From NCBI RefSeq assembly GCF_030848575.1, contig NZ_JAVDDX010000006.1, forward strand, positions 1 to 64,000: a stretch of 64,000 bases of DNA. Direction: 5' to 3'. This document shows, piece by piece, positions 9,445-16,982 of this stretch. A program made the translations under genes and the position numbers. This DNA comes from Haloarcula sp. H-GB4 (GTDB lineage: Archaea; Halobacteriota; Halobacteria; Halobacteriales; Haloarculaceae). Under the pieces are notes generated by a model that was not told the DNA's origin, did no database searches, and worked only from the letters and a program-made list of their open reading frames with translations. Position 1 is the first letter of the stretch; each line of letters opens with the position of its first letter.

Positions 9445-9609
9445 GGATGTCTCTGTTTTTGCGGTCTTGCTTGTCCACCGATTCCCCACCGGTAATCCGC
9501 TACGGATTCTATGTTGGTTTTCTTATACTATTGTTGAATTCTGTCTTGAATACGCCAGCAAATTATGACAGTGGGATTAACTAAAATCTTGTCTATCAAC
9601 TTAACCTTG

Positions 9610-9640
9610 ATCCTCTATAATACTAAGTATTATAGAGGAT
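9610..9640. repeat. Perfect 14-bp inverted repeat, AT-rich
   Basis: Arms ATCCTCTATAATAC (9610-9623) and its exact reverse complement (9627-9640) are separated by TAA. It lies 166 bp upstream of the pilin start, in the promoter region of the transfer operon. It could be an operator, an oriT recognition arm or a cruciform. It has no T-tract and is far from any stop codon, so it is not an obvious terminator. Confidence 0.75.
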
Positions 9641-10284
9641 ACTACGGACCCGTTCTGTTGCTTGATTTTTAATGTAGCACCGAGGGTGCAATCAGACCTC
9701 ATATTCGGTGTCTTATCACTTATCTTATGCAGTACAAATCTAGACAATATAGACTATATAGTTGGTAAGTAAATCGAAAGTAGTACCACTTTGCTGACAT
9801 GATAAGGTATATACGTCTAGTCTAGAAATTTATGTTTAAGATAAGACCTGCACCGCTGACAGCCGCAACGGACACAGGCATCCCTCAACCGGATGGGGTC
9901 AACGGATGTCTGACGCTCCTAGCGGTTTTAAGTCACCGGATGTGCAAGTCGCAGGACAGAGAAGACACTACGAGAAAGCAACTTGCCTGAGAACGGACCG
10001 GCGTTCCCAGCTCGAACCCGTTGGCGCGGGAATCGCTGGGAACGACCACGCTGTCTGTACCGGTTCCTTCTCGGCAGAATGGCTTAAGCGTTACCCACCA
10101 GCAACAGGTATCCCCAGCCATATCTGCCGCCGTCGAGAGGCGGAGGGTGCTCACTAACCAGGATGGATATGAAGCACCACGAACGAGAGCGTAGCCAGAG
10201 AGGCATACAGTCAGAACCGTTCACGAACGACCGCCGCACGCAGAATTTTATTTTTTTGCTGCGCGGCAGAATGGAGTGTCCCCC

Positions 10285-10457
10285 GGGGGTCCCCTGGACC
10301 CCCGAAGGCGGCCGTCAGGCCGTCTACCCGCACTGCGGTCCGTCGGCAGACGCAACCGCAGGCGGGGTGGGGGTCTGCACCCCCACCCCACCCACACACC
10401 AAGAAGGTGTGTGTGGTGTGGGTGTGAACCCCCCCGCACACACCAAGATGGTGTGTG
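10285..10457. repeat. Cluster of GC-rich hairpins upstream of the 10492 gene
   Basis: Four perfect inverted repeats lie close together: GGGGGTCC/GGACCCCC (10285-10303), GGGGTGGGGGT/ACCCCCACCCC (10364-10389), CACACACC-AAGAA-GGTGTGTG (10393-10413) and CACACACC-AAGAT-GGTGTGTG (10437-10457). The last two are near copies. They end 34 bases before the start codon at 10492 and would form a highly structured leader if transcribed, or a protein-binding array as DNA. Confidence 0.7.
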
Positions 10458-10491
10458 GGTGCGGGTCCGCCCTTCGGGAGGTGGAGTCCTG

Positions 10492-11622
10492 ATGCGGGAC
10501 ACCTCGAAACTAGACTGGATGGTTCCCGTAGATGAGTGGGACCAGTTCCGTCGCCACGTTGAATCCCAATTCGGGGTTGCTGAGGGCTATCTGGGCCGTG
10601 AAGCCGAACTCGCGATGAAGCAATACATCGACGCGGACGGCTATGCTCGCGTTGAAACGCTCGTTGACCGACTCGTCTCAGCCGCCGGCCGCTCTCCGGA
10701 CCACGCCAGCGAAAAAATAAAATCTGATCTGTCGTCTCAGGAACCGACCCGTATCGGAATCCGCGTCGGGACGATACTCAAAGAGGAGTTTTGTGCATAC
10801 GTCGACGAACACACGGACTACAACTACGGCGTCGCCCTCGCACGCGCACTGAACGTCTATCGCGATGGCGGGCGATCTCGCCGCGTAGAAGACAAACTCG
10901 ACCGCGTCGTCGACGACGCCGAATCCATGCTGGGCGAACTCAACGACGACTCCGATAAGAGTCTCAACAGCGTCCAGCGCAAGACCATCGCCATCTGCCA
11001 CGATGTCGGCGAGTCGTTCACCGATGCGGTCCTGAACGAGAGCATCCACAACATCGCCGCCGAGGGACCGAAAGCATCTGACCCAACGCTGGAGAAGTAC
11101 CGTGACCTCGTGATCGACCGCCTCGACTACGAACGCCACCCGCACACCGAGGAGCTGTGGATCTCTCGCGACCAGGCCGAGGAGATCGCCCCCGACGAAA
11201 CGCCCGCTGAGTGCCGCCGCTCGGTTGACCTACTGGATACTGACGAGATGAAGCGCCGTCTCATCTACACCGTTGGACGTCGGGCACTGGCGACGTCCTC
11301 AAAGGACGTGACGCTCCCTGAGCGAGAACTACGTCAGGAGGTGTTCGACGACGAGATTTCGAGACCAACGATGCATGAAGTGATGCAAGCAGCCGCTGAG
11401 CACTTCGGAATCGGGACCGGCAAACCAGACAGACAACAGGTGCTGCGCCTGAATCTGACCGAACTCGAAATCGACCATCCGGACATGGCTCGGACGATTC
11501 GACACTTCGCGAACGCCGACGGCGACTCGAAGCTTGCTGACAGCGGCGAGACGACGCTGGGCTCCTATGGTGGCGGCCAGCAGCCGTCGGCACTGACTGA
11601 TGGAGGGACTGTCGCTGACTGA
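10492..11622 (+). CDS. Putative DNA-binding protein, ribbon-helix-helix-like, haloarchaeal plasmid type
   Basis: A 376-aa protein with no recognised enzyme motif. The N-terminal 60 residues, including MVPVDEWDQFRRHVESQFG, and a second stretch near residues 85-130 (RIGIRVGTILKEEFCAYVDE, then an Ala/Arg-rich helix) each resemble a strand followed by two helices, so a ribbon-helix-helix or related DNA-binding role is plausible. The C-terminal third contains a winged-helix-like segment (ISRPTMHEVMQAAAEHFG). A longer frame exists upstream, but the ATG at 10492 follows an ideal haloarchaeal ribosome site (GGGAGGTG) and excludes the hairpin cluster. The gene stands alone beside the transfer-operon control region and may regulate it or act in plasmid maintenance. 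Confidence 0.6.
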   Translation: MRDTSKLDWMVPVDEWDQFRRHVESQFGVAEGYLGREAELAMKQYIDADGYARVETLVDRLVSAAGRSPDHASEKIKSDLSSQEPTRIGIRVGTILKEEFCAYVDEHTDYNYGVALARALNVYRDGGRSRRVEDKLDRVVDDAESMLGELNDDSDKSLNSVQRKTIAICHDVGESFTDAVLNESIHNIAAEGPKASDPTLEKYRDLVIDRLDYERHPHTEELWISRDQAEEIAPDETPAECRRSVDLLDTDEMKRRLIYTVGRRALATSSKDVTLPERELRQEVFDDEISRPTMHEVMQAAAEHFGIGTGKPDRQQVLRLNLTELEIDHPDMARTIRHFANADGDSKLADSGETTLGSYGGGQQPSALTDGGTVAD

Positions 11623-11757
11623 CTCCCCACACTGAACCGCTCTCAGCACGCCCGCGGGCACGCCATTGTGCCGGCTGTTAGCTTCAGCTATGCCGTTCGA
11701 CGGCTACCGGGAGATGAAAGCTTCTGACAACACCGTCAGATAGCTCGTCAAAGTACC

Positions 11758-12291
11758 TCAAGTCGTTCGAAGGTAGTCGGTGCGTGGCTCATACACCTCT
11801 CCCTTCTGCTTGAGCTTGTCAATCTCGTGTTTGGCTTCCGACTTATCCATTCCAATCCTTCTGGCATCTCGAATCACCTGCTGGACCGGTGCTCCTGCAT
11901 CGAATCGATCCTCTATATCTGCAATTATCCCCTTAACGTTCTGAATCCGCTCACGCTGAGATGACTCTTCTCCAACGATATCGTCTCCAATAATGAACTG
12001 CTGTGGATGGGGCGAACCGACACCGACATCATCGCCGACAACGTCACTGACGGTCTCCATTGTTGCATCGTCATACAGGCTAACTACCAACCGCGCACCT
12101 TCCCTGTCTGCTTCTGCATCAACATTGACCTTTACTGAATCTGGCAACTCTTCCGCGAGTGTAGCTTCCAGCTCTTCCTCAGCCTGATAACTCAGTTCTT
12201 TAGCTCGGCGCTCGTGCTCAGAGCTGGTCTGCAGGTGGTCGGCGGCCTCTTCGACAAGCTCAACAGCAGAATGGGAATCGTCGTCCGACAT
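11758..12291 (-). CDS. Stand-alone protein with the MCM C-terminal winged helix
   Basis: A 177-aa acidic protein. Residues about 1-60 form a helical, coiled-coil-like region (HLQTSSEHERRAKELSYQAE). Residues 60-105 look like a small beta-rich domain. Residues about 108-177 (from SSQRERIQNVKGIIADIE to the end, KQKGEVYEPRTDYLRTT) closely follow the C-terminal winged helix of haloarchaeal MCM replicative helicases as I remember it. No AAA+ ATPase part is present. In MCM this domain modulates helicase activity and contacts Orc1/Cdc6, so a free copy on a plasmid could act as a replication modulator or decoy. The start at ATG 12291 follows a non-coding AT-rich stretch. Confidence 0.7.
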   Translation of the reverse strand: MSDDDSHSAVELVEEAADHLQTSSEHERRAKELSYQAEEELEATLAEELPDSVKVNVDAEADREGARLVVSLYDDATMETVSDVVGDDVGVGSPHPQQFIIGDDIVGEESSQRERIQNVKGIIADIEDRFDAGAPVQQVIRDARRIGMDKSEAKHEIDKLKQKGEVYEPRTDYLRTT

Positions 12292-12374
12292 ATTCGCATA
12301 AAAATCCGCTTAGAACTTGATAATTTGCAAACCGAAGTTACCAGCTACCAGTAATTAAGTCTATCAACCGGACA

Positions 12375-12414
12375 CGCTCTTCAGTAAACTGGCGGAACCA
12401 GGAGCATTAGCGCG
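12375..12414. mobile_element. Relic: solo terminus of an IS1595-type element
   Basis: The 30 bases from 12375 read exactly like the transposase-upstream end of the IS1595-type element at 53288-55397 (in reverse complement, beginning CGCTCTTCAGTAAACTGG), and similarity continues weakly to about 12414. No transposase or second end is nearby, so this is a leftover end at the edge of the island. Confidence 0.75.
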
Positions 12415-12471
12415 ATAATCACGACCAACTTCCTACTCGGCTCTGCGCGTTTATATACACTCGTCAGAACC

Positions 12472-12597
12472 CTCAGAATGGAGGAAGAGATGGTCTATCT
12501 CTTCCATTAGTCCGTGGAGATCACGGTTCGGCTACTCACGCACCTACGCGAACATATTGTAGAACGTCTCCTTGAGGCTGTGCTCAAGTTGCGCTCA
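12472..12597 (-). pseudogene. Degenerate 3' end of a transposase, same family as the 13181 transposase
   Basis: Translating the minus strand gives a segment containing LEHSLKETFYN and, later, GLMEEIDHLFLHSE. This aligns with the C-terminus of the intact transposase at 13181 (LEHSLKEAVYN and DLMEEIDHLFVHS). Two or three in-frame stop codons interrupt it and nothing of the N-terminal part remains. It is a decayed relative of the neighbouring IS, not a duplication of it, because the DNA has diverged substantially. Confidence 0.8.
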
Positions 12598-12833
12598 GTA
12601 ATCTATTATTAGAACACTCTTACAACTGGAAGCAAGTTGGCTATAATTGGATTGGTCTAGATAAACTGATGACTGATGACTGATAGCACGCAGGTAGTTC
12701 TCATCCACAAACCCGTCCGGGAAGTCAGACTGGACACTTATTTTCCGCTGGAAGAGCACCGTATTCAAGGGCAATTGAATGTCTCCGCCGGTAGCCTACG
12801 GGGGACTACAAGGAATCACCAAGCAGGAAGTGT

Positions 12834-13157
12834 TTATTCGAAAACCGATGAGTCAATCGTTTCAGAACTTACAATACTTGATTGGTGGTTATTTGCTCTA
12901 GGTTTAGATTTAACAGTGAGGACGCCAATCGGCATTCGACCTTCTAATGCCACGATCTGGCCATCCATCTCTAGAAGTTTTTCTCTATCTTTGACGCGGT
13001 GTTTTTTATCGTCACCAATTACCCTCGCCCACAGTAAATCAAAATGTTTGTGATCTAATAGAGATTTGATTATTGTTGGCTTCGCGCTGAAAATCTCGAA
13101 TTCCTTGTCTTGACCATACATTGTAATAGTCGTCTCTTTCTCGTCCCCACTGAGCAT
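12834..13157 (-). CDS. Hypothetical protein, 107 aa
   Basis: A short open frame between IS relics and the intact IS. It encodes a basic, mixed helix/strand protein (FEIFSAKPTIIKSLLDHKHF) with a strand-like VALEGRMPIGVLTVKS and a Ser-rich tail. The start ATG at 13157 lies 23 bases from the IS end, so its promoter may have been separated by the insertion. I do not recognise a family. It may be the remnant of a longer gene cut by the IS. Confidence 0.35.
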   Translation of the reverse strand: MLSGDEKETTITMYGQDKEFEIFSAKPTIIKSLLDHKHFDLLWARVIGDDKKHRVKDREKLLEMDGQIVALEGRMPIGVLTVKSKPRANNHQSSIVSSETIDSSVFE

Positions 13158-13179
13158 AGGGTCTCTGTCAACCCTGTCA

Positions 13180-14456
13180 CTCAGCTTTGCACGTTAGCGT
13201 CAGCAGTTGAGTGAACGAAGAGGTGGTCGATCTCTTCCATGAGGTCATCAACGCCTCGGTCATCGTTGTCTCGAACCCACGAGAGGAGGTTGTAGACGGC
13301 TTCTTTCAGGGAGTGTTCGAGGTTCGCTCGAAGCGATGACGCTTTCGAGCGAACCGTTCCCAAGGCGCTCGAGTCAGGATCAAGACGAACGAGACTGTAG
13401 GCGGCCATCAGAAGGTGCCAGTGCCGACTGGCACCTTCGTCTGTCTGCATCTCGCAGTCTCCCAAGCCGAGATCCTGCTTCGAGTCCTCGAAGAATGTCT
13501 CGATGCGCCACCGCATCCCGTAGGAGCGAATCACGTGCTCGGTCGGTGCGTCGATTTTGTTCGTGGCGAGGTACTTGACCGGATTCTCTTCGTCTTCATC
13601 GGTTTCCTTCTCGGCGATAACCAGCTTCACGTCTCCCAGTTGGGAGACGGGAAGCTTCTTCGTCCAGATATGGTAGGTGTCGTCCTCAATATCGCGCTCA
13701 ACCGTGTCGATGCGCTTTGCCAGCGCATCGACGCGGAGCTCTTCACCGGTGTAAGTTACCTTGCGATTGCTCCGGAGCGGGCCGATCCAGTCCTTGCCGT
13801 AGGATTCGATGTGGTCAGGAAGGCCAGAATCGTGAGCGAACCACGAGTCGAAGAGGTAGGTGTCCGCAGGCACACCTACCTCTTCTTCGAGTTCCGTGAC
13901 AATCTCACGGGCGAGATCGTACTTCGTATCGTGGTCGTCGTCTTCGTCGTCTTGTTTTTCGTAGAGGCGGAAGGTGAGGGGGTAGGCGGTTTTGTCGTCA
14001 GCGTAGAAGGCGTAGATGAGGTCTTGGCCCCAGACAGTGTCATTTTCGGCGTGATCGTAGAACTGGCCGACGCCGGGGACTTCGTCCCCGGCTTTCTCGG
14101 TGATCGTGTCGTCAAGGATGATGTAGCCATCCTTCGACCAGCGCGTTTCACCGTGTTTCTGAAGTTCTTCGAGACGTTCGTGGTTGAACTGTTGTTCGTC
14201 CCAGTCGTACTCGGTGAGGAACTTGTTGAGAGCTCGTTTTCCGCTGGCTGGAATAACTTCACGTGCGATACCCGCCACGGTCTTGTTGCTGGCCGCAACA
14301 AGACCTGTGGCGTAGGTTTTCGCGTGACGTCGTTGTGCCGGTGACAGCGAGTCAAACTCGTCGAACACGCGCGTACACGAAAGGAAGTCCGTGATCGGCA
14401 TCATCCGTCTTTGCCACCGCCTACGTCACGCTACCACTTCAACGTGCAAAGCTGAG
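13180..14456 (-). mobile_element. Intact insertion sequence with 16-bp perfect terminal repeats
   Basis: The ends carry CTCAGCTTTGCACGTT (13180-13195) and its exact reverse complement (14441-14456). Both ends are flanked by CCTGTCA (13173-13179 and 14457-14463), a 7-bp target duplication that reads as 8 bp if the ambiguous terminal C is counted. The element is 1277 bp and encodes one transposase. The perfect ends and target duplication indicate a recent insertion. Confidence 0.9.
13181..14404 (-). CDS. DDE transposase, IS701/IS4-clan type
   Basis: A 407-aa transposase of the DDE superfamily. The N-terminus (PITDFLSCTRVFDEFDSLSP, then TYATGLVAASNKTVAGIARE) and the catalytic core (DDTITEKAGDEVPGVGQFYD, with DSWF after the first acidic region) resemble the IS701/DDE_5 group. 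The motif RSYGMRWRIETFFEDSKQDLGLGDC holds the final catalytic Glu in a Y-x-R-W-x-I-E-x-F-x-K-like setting. The stop codon lies in the left terminal repeat. The reading frame is intact, so the element is probably active. The exact IS family name was not verified. Confidence 0.85.
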   Translation of the reverse strand: MMPITDFLSCTRVFDEFDSLSPAQRRHAKTYATGLVAASNKTVAGIAREVIPASGKRALNKFLTEYDWDEQQFNHERLEELQKHGETRWSKDGYIILDDTITEKAGDEVPGVGQFYDHAENDTVWGQDLIYAFYADDKTAYPLTFRLYEKQDDEDDDHDTKYDLAREIVTELEEEVGVPADTYLFDSWFAHDSGLPDHIESYGKDWIGPLRSNRKVTYTGEELRVDALAKRIDTVERDIEDDTYHIWTKKLPVSQLGDVKLVIAEKETDEDEENPVKYLATNKIDAPTEHVIRSYGMRWRIETFFEDSKQDLGLGDCEMQTDEGASRHWHLLMAAYSLVRLDPDSSALGTVRSKASSLRANLEHSLKEAVYNLLSWVRDNDDRGVDDLMEEIDHLFVHSTADANVQS

Positions 14457-14635
14457 CCTGTCACTTAATTCCACGATGTATCACCAAGGCCCAATATATC
14501 ATGCCATAATATGAATTTGGTGGTCTAATAACAACTCACTGATTGATTCTTGATCAAAGTTCGATCATTTGCATTGTTGAATGATTTTTCCCTAGTTTGT
14601 GGTTAGGTCGAAATAAAGTGCCATTCAGAATGCCG

Positions 14636-16414
14636 TCACGAGTCCTCCCAATGCGAAACGTCAAGATCAGCGCCGAATGCATCGTAGCCTAGTTCCTTGG
14701 CTACTGTAAGCGTGGTTCCGGATCCCGCAAAGGGATCAAAAACCCGCCCTGGAACAGGCTCACAATCGCAACTACAAGAGGACCAACCCACAGTTTGTCT
14801 TTGCGGAAAAGTAAATTCACGAAAGTACCCGCCAAGGACCTCTTTCGCCGCCTCAGCGTATTCTTCGATTGTTTCGTCGTTATTTCCTGCCCCATCTTGG
14901 AATTCCATCGCCTTCCCAGCATCAGAAATACCGACAGCCTGGATCGCCCGTAGATGCGTGGAATTCAAATCCGATTCAAAGAATTTCTTTATAGCACGTT
15001 GGGCCTGGTCCCGCCTTGGGCTGAGCTTATAATACTCATACTTTATTAAATGTTCCACAAGTTCGGCTTCAGAGGTTTCATTCATTAACCCACGCATATC
15101 TTTATTAGTCTGTCGACGATGCGGCGTATTGCATTTATCACAGACCGCAGGCGGGCAGCCTAGTGCAATCGCTCGCTGGACAAGCTCTCTCGGGAATGGT
15201 GCAAGGTGTCCACCAGTATTCCGGTCATGCGCTATCTCCCACACGTCTGTCGGGTTTGATCCAGTATCATAGATGTCGATGTATCCCTCGCGGTCATAGA
15301 AATAGTCATCATTTTGTACAAGATGGAAAATCCTTTCATGTCGACTAGTTAATCTATCATCCACCGGTGAAGGAACACCATTTGGCTTTGTCCAAGTGAT
15401 TTCATTTCGAATGGTCCAACCACGCTTCTGCGACTCTTGGGCGAAAAGTCCAGGAACTCCCTGAAGTGACTTATTCTTAAACGTGTCTCCAATATTGAAA
15501 AACACGGATCCAGTAGGACGGAGAAAAACTTTCCATCGTTCTAATGCGTCAACAAGATTCGATACATAATCTTCGACTGCTGTTTCCTGCCCAAGTTCTA
15601 TTTTTTCCCCTTCATCGGTGAAGTACTTCCGCTTCTTCCAGTATGGAGGGGACGTCAGGATCAAGTCGATACTGCTTTCATCAAGGGGAATTGGATCAGC
15701 ACGCTCATGGTTGGGTGAATCAGAACCTTCGGGAACTATATACCGTGCATCGGCTTCATACACCTCCGCTGTTCGGTCTTCGGGGTCCCACATATCACTC
15801 CCCTGGAATCTACGCATTGTTTCAGTAGGTGGGGGACCAATTTCGTGCTCACGAAAAAATGCTTGAAGCGTCGTATCGATGGTTTCCAGTTTGCCTTCAT
15901 CGTTCAGCAGTCGGTCCCTGATTGCAAGGTCGATTGGTTTGGGATCGTCATCTAAATCGAACTCTGGAAGAACAATTGAAGATAAATGTTCTCTGTAACT
16001 CACTTCATAGGGGAATCCAACACTCTCCTGATCCAGGTATTTTCCCAGAATTTCTGCCATTCCGGTGGCTGACCAATAATCCACCTCTCGTAGTTCGTAG
16101 TGCTTCGCAAGTTCATCATAGAGGGCGTGGGCTAATGCAGCATTTTCCATCAGGTATGTCTCTAATCTTAACACATCCTGGTTTTGTTTCGCAAGTGCGC
16201 CCCCGTCACTACTGACATCAGAATCTTGCTGGAACTGGTCAATTATTGATCCAGTATATTGGACAAATAGGTTTTCATTAAGAACGAGAGGATCAAGATG
16301 TTCCGTTAGAGTACCAGCAAACTCCTCAACCGACTCGTCAAATAAATAAAAATCTTGAAAACTTGATGGTAGGGAATACTCCTCATCAGCCATTGAGTAC
16401 ACTCGGGTAACCAT
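14636..16414 (-). CDS. DNA methyltransferase, amino-methylating (N4-C or N6-A), beta-type motif order
   Basis: A 592-aa enzyme that should transfer a methyl group from S-adenosylmethionine to an exocyclic amino group in DNA. The catalytic motif IV is TSPPYW (residues 254-259) and the SAM-binding motif I is FDPFAGSGTT near residue 570. Catalytic-before-SAM order is that of beta-class methylases, and SPPY favours N4-cytosine, though N6-adenine is possible. Residues 1-240 are an unusual extra domain, probably for target recognition or partner contact. Between the motifs lie Cys pairs (CDKCN, then CSCDC) that may bind zinc. No restriction nuclease gene adjoins it. ATG at 16393 is an alternative start. 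Confidence 0.85.
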   Translation of the reverse strand: MVTRVYSMADEEYSLPSSFQDFYLFDESVEEFAGTLTEHLDPLVLNENLFVQYTGSIIDQFQQDSDVSSDGGALAKQNQDVLRLETYLMENAALAHALYDELAKHYELREVDYWSATGMAEILGKYLDQESVGFPYEVSYREHLSSIVLPEFDLDDDPKPIDLAIRDRLLNDEGKLETIDTTLQAFFREHEIGPPPTETMRRFQGSDMWDPEDRTAEVYEADARYIVPEGSDSPNHERADPIPLDESSIDLILTSPPYWKKRKYFTDEGEKIELGQETAVEDYVSNLVDALERWKVFLRPTGSVFFNIGDTFKNKSLQGVPGLFAQESQKRGWTIRNEITWTKPNGVPSPVDDRLTSRHERIFHLVQNDDYFYDREGYIDIYDTGSNPTDVWEIAHDRNTGGHLAPFPRELVQRAIALGCPPAVCDKCNTPHRRQTNKDMRGLMNETSEAELVEHLIKYEYYKLSPRRDQAQRAIKKFFESDLNSTHLRAIQAVGISDAGKAMEFQDGAGNNDETIEEYAEAAKEVLGGYFREFTFPQRQTVGWSSCSCDCEPVPGRVFDPFAGSGTTLTVAKELGYDAFGADLDVSHWEDS

Positions 16415-16982
16415 ACCACTTGAAAATTCCGACCGAGGGCCCTACAAGGATTTCCTGCAATTACCGCTTAATTGGAAGAAGTAACTGTCTTAGTATACGT
16501 TGCAAATAATTCAGTCATACTCCGAAATTCAAACTGCGCACTGTAATGCAGCCCACATTCCGCACCTCTAACCTGCTCCCCGATCAATTTTCCGTCTGTC
16601 GATTATGACAAATAATATTTGAAATTAAAAACTAACAACTGGATATGTTATATATGATGAATGAAAACGCTAAGATGGCCATAAACGACCGCAGTCGGTG
16701 TGTTCACGCCGATCTGGCTTAGCTTGGAATTACGGTTGATGTGGACAGACCGCCTGTTGAGTCGCTCATTTGCGGAATGACAATCAAAGTATGATTTCGC
16801 AAAACCGCAAGACGGAAAAATGGTGCAGTTGAGATTGAGGGGTGCGGAATATGGGATGCAGGAAGTATAACAGCAATTATTTAGAACTGTTATCGCCCGT
16901 ATTTTCGATCGGTTCCGTTATCACCAGTGAGTTTTTATAAGTGTTTTCCGGAACTTCCCAAGTGCAGTTTGGGCCGTGGAGA
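16415..16982. other. Intergenic region without a gene
   Basis: This 568-bp AT-rich gap separates the methyltransferase from the end of the deaminase-gyrase fusion gene. No open frame of note is visible. It must hold the methyltransferase promoter and holds a possible miniature element (annotated separately). Confidence 0.5.
16548..16859. mobile_element. Possible miniature inverted-repeat element, 312 bp
   Basis: GCAGCCCACATTCCGCACC (16548-16566) and the reverse complement of 16841-16859 (GCATCCCATATTCCGCACC) match at 17 of 19 positions. The interior has no gene. Terminal repeats around a short non-coding body suggest a MITE, but I see no clear target duplication. Confidence 0.4.

Larger units (their letters stand above)
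9445..10491. other. Intergenic control region, about 1 kb
   Basis: No convincing gene is visible between the divergent pilin operon and the gene at 10492. The left half (9500-9850) is AT-rich and carries a perfect inverted repeat (annotated separately) plus shorter TCTAGA/CTATA-type palindromes. The right half becomes GC-rich and ends in a cluster of strong hairpins. Promoters for both directions must lie here, but no single TATA box is clear. The transfer origin could also be here, since the region precedes the transfer operon; no nick-site consensus was recognised. Confidence 0.5.
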
